Shown: positions 14,606 through 15,839 of the stretch, in pieces
Layout: each line of letters starts with the position of its first letter
Numbering within the stretch: position 1 is the first letter of the stretch
Assembly (NCBI GenBank): GCA_051877515.1
Contig: JBJEIY010000009.1
Span: 1-15,839, forward strand
Direction: 5' to 3'
From: XBB1006 sp051877515
Lineage (GTDB): Bacteria > Bacillota > Clostridia > Lachnospirales > Lachnospiraceae
Length of the DNA: 15,839 bases
Notes under the pieces: generated by a model
The model's database searches: none
What the model was told of the DNA's origin: nothing
What the model saw: the letters and a program-made list of their open reading frames with translations, nothing else
Made by a program: the position numbers and the translations under genes

Positions 14606-14632
14606 AAAAAAATCCCAAAAGCCTGCAGGATC
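14606..14632 (-). terminator. Candidate terminator after the U32-like gene
   Basis: On the minus strand AUCCU (14631-14627) can pair with GGGAU (14616-14612, one G-U) across a 10-nt loop, followed by seven U (14612-14606). Overlapping palindromes (CAGGA-TCA-TCCTG and CCTGCAGG) offer other folds. The hairpin is weak but lies 38 bp after the stop codon and just before the trp promoter. Confidence 0.45.
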
Positions 14633-14669
14633 ATCCTGTTTCTCATTGCATCCTTCCTGCGGATGATAT

Positions 14670-15581
14670 TTAAAATAAATCCAACATGTTATCTAAATAT
14701 ATTTTCTCTCTGACATGCAGATGATACTCCGGCTTCGTCATATAATAGAGTAAGAATTCCAGTATCAGGGCACTGCCCAGCCCCCGGCCTTCTACCTTGA
14801 AATTGGAAAAACCCATTGGTAAGTATCGGTTCCTGATATCCTCTACACCGATAAAGCCCGGATTCGTCATTGCTTTGGAAAAACAATAGCCCTGATTCAC
14901 ATCCGGAGCTGTGCAGTAATTGTCCGGACAGTTTTCTCCCAGCGATTTCCGGCTCACAATCTCATAGCAGTGTTTCCTGTCTTTACAGCCAAAGAAGCAA
15001 CCTTCGTTGCATAAGAACTCTACTTTATCTTTCTGAACTTGGGACAACCCATCCAATTTATCAAAAACCTTATTCAGACGAAAGTCCGGCACCACATAAA
15101 GAAAATCATCCCTCTCAACCTCGCTTAGAAGCTGCGAAAAGTCCGTCAAAACCTTAGTTGTGGAAGAAACAAAATAGAGCCCCGGATAATTCCTTTTTAA
15201 ATGCTCTAACAGCAAATCGGAATAGAGGATCACACCATTGGGAACCCCTTCGTTTTCTTCAAATAAACGGCAGAGGGCATTGCATTTTTTATCCGACAGG
15301 TGCTCCTTTTCCAACAGGGAGTTGCTAAAGGTCAGGCGGGCCGATATTCCATATTCCTGCATCAATGCCACAACCTCCCCTGGGTCGTGGTCTCCGAACC
15401 CAACTCGTCCTCCGCCCCAGATACAATCTGCCGGTGCACCATAGATGGAACCTATGTTACACCAGTCGTAAAAGTATTCCCTGTGCTCACGGAATAGCGG
15501 CAGAAACGCACGATACAGTTCATAGAATTCAAACAACCCGGGAAGGTGGTAGTGGGCAATAATATTCTGAATCTTTTCCAT
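14670..15581 (-). CDS. Cysteine-rich protein resembling the peptidase U32 family
   Basis: A 303-residue soluble protein of unproven function. The resemblance to U32 proteins rests on the order of blocks: an early WGGGRVGFG, a barrel-like middle part (ISARLTFSNS, then NGVILYSDLLL, then LYFVSSTT), a central NEGC...C...HCY block and a C-terminal FKVEGRG close to the KIEGR signature of that family. Cysteines are abundant (11), with C191, C195, C199 and C205 in one cluster followed by C218, C223 and C233, which suggests an iron-sulfur cluster as in U32-type hydroxylation proteins. It is shorter than usual family members, with no signal peptide. AGGAGG lies 12 nt before the ATG, inside the end of the upstream gene, 3 bp away. 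I cannot assign tRNA or rRNA hydroxylation, protease or other activity. Confidence 0.72.
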   Translation of the reverse strand: MEKIQNIIAHYHLPGLFEFYELYRAFLPLFREHREYFYDWCNIGSIYGAPADCIWGGGRVGFGDHDPGEVVALMQEYGISARLTFSNSLLEKEHLSDKKCNALCRLFEENEGVPNGVILYSDLLLEHLKRNYPGLYFVSSTTKVLTDFSQLLSEVERDDFLYVVPDFRLNKVFDKLDGLSQVQKDKVEFLCNEGCFFGCKDRKHCYEIVSRKSLGENCPDNYCTAPDVNQGYCFSKAMTNPGFIGVEDIRNRYLPMGFSNFKVEGRGLGSALILEFLLYYMTKPEYHLHVREKIYLDNMLDLF

Positions 15582-15584
15582 TGT

Positions 15585-15839
15585 CTATTCTTTCCTCCTG
15601 CTTTTCGCACTCCCATGAATAACCTCTTTCCCGATTATCCGCGGAATCATAGCTGCAATAACTGCAAAAACCGGAATACATACCAGCATAGGCCACACAA
15701 CATACCGATAACTGAACATGATCATTTGTCCTGCAATCAAATATACAATTACATAATTCAACAACTGTCCCAGAGTAAGTACAAGATAGCGTAAAGTTGT
15801 TGTTGGTTGGAAATAAGTAAGGTACCCCTTAAAGATGTG
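15585..15839 (-). CDS. C-terminal part of a membrane protein (partial, cut by window edge)
   Basis: An open frame runs from the window edge to TAG at 15587-15585 without a stop, giving 84 C-terminal residues. It contains two hydrophobic stretches, LVLTLGQLLNYVIVYLIAG and WPMLVCIPVFAVIAAMIP, and ends with a basic tail rich in Lys, Arg and Ser. The pattern of a last membrane helix closing with IPRIIG resembles the end of FtsX-like ABC transporter permeases, but this is only a guess from hydrophobicity. The frame contains the ribosome binding site of the next gene, 3 bp downstream, so the two are probably one operon. Confidence 0.6.
   Translation of the reverse strand, partial: HIFKGYLTYFQPTTTLRYLVLTLGQLLNYVIVYLIAGQMIMFSYRYVVWPMLVCIPVFAVIAAMIPRIIGKEVIHGSAKSRRKE

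Noticed and set aside
1..15839. CRISPR arrays, insertion sequences, prophage genes or a novel defence cluster
   Set aside because: I saw no regularly spaced repeats, transposase, integrase or terminal inverted repeats. Gene content and base composition look uniform and chromosomal.

Overview
The window looks like a chromosomal segment of a Clostridia-type Firmicute, most plausibly a Lachnospiraceae-like gut anaerobe. This rests on the strong AGGAGG-type ribosome binding sites, sigma-A-like promoters with 17-bp spacers, U-tract terminators, a T-box in front of the trp genes, an FMN riboswitch and Clostridia-like protein variants. Moderate G+C content fits as well. The assignment is inference from sequence style, not from a search. 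Every gene I can support lies on the minus strand, so transcription runs from high to low coordinates.

In transcription order: (1) 15839-14670 holds the 3' end of a membrane protein cut by the window edge, followed 3 bp later by a short, cysteine-rich protein that resembles the peptidase U32 family. (2) 14593-7758 is a complete tryptophan operon, trpE-G-D-C-F-B-A. It has its own promoter, a T-box leader with a UGG (Trp) specifier and a terminator/antiterminator switch, tight or overlapping gene junctions, and a terminator after trpA. (3) 7726-6227 is a one-gene unit for aspartokinase with its own promoter and terminator. (4) 6104-2523 carries a dCache chemoreceptor, a YbaK-type aminoacyl-tRNA deacylase and thioredoxin reductase, closely spaced. 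(5) 2492-2279 is a small self-contained unit: strong promoter, a selenocysteine-type tRNA (anticodon UCA) and a terminator. (6) 2226-316 is a multi-spanning membrane protein with a degenerate GGDEF and an intact-looking EAL domain. (7) 319-1 holds a promoter, an FMN riboswitch and a terminator that control a flavin gene beyond the left edge.

Most of the segment is ordinary housekeeping: tryptophan biosynthesis controlled by uncharged tRNA-Trp, the entry step of aspartate-family amino acids, thiol redox, c-di-GMP turnover and chemotaxis. The most unusual item is the tRNA-Sec. Its anticodon, D, variable and T arms fold well and it has its own promoter and terminator, but its two acceptor strands do not form the standard 8-bp stem. 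They pair only with a bulged G and leave extra unpaired pyrimidines. Second-tier points are the TrpA catalytic Asp60 position occupied by Glu, the cysteine-rich U32-like protein, and an aspartokinase leader too short for a lysine riboswitch.
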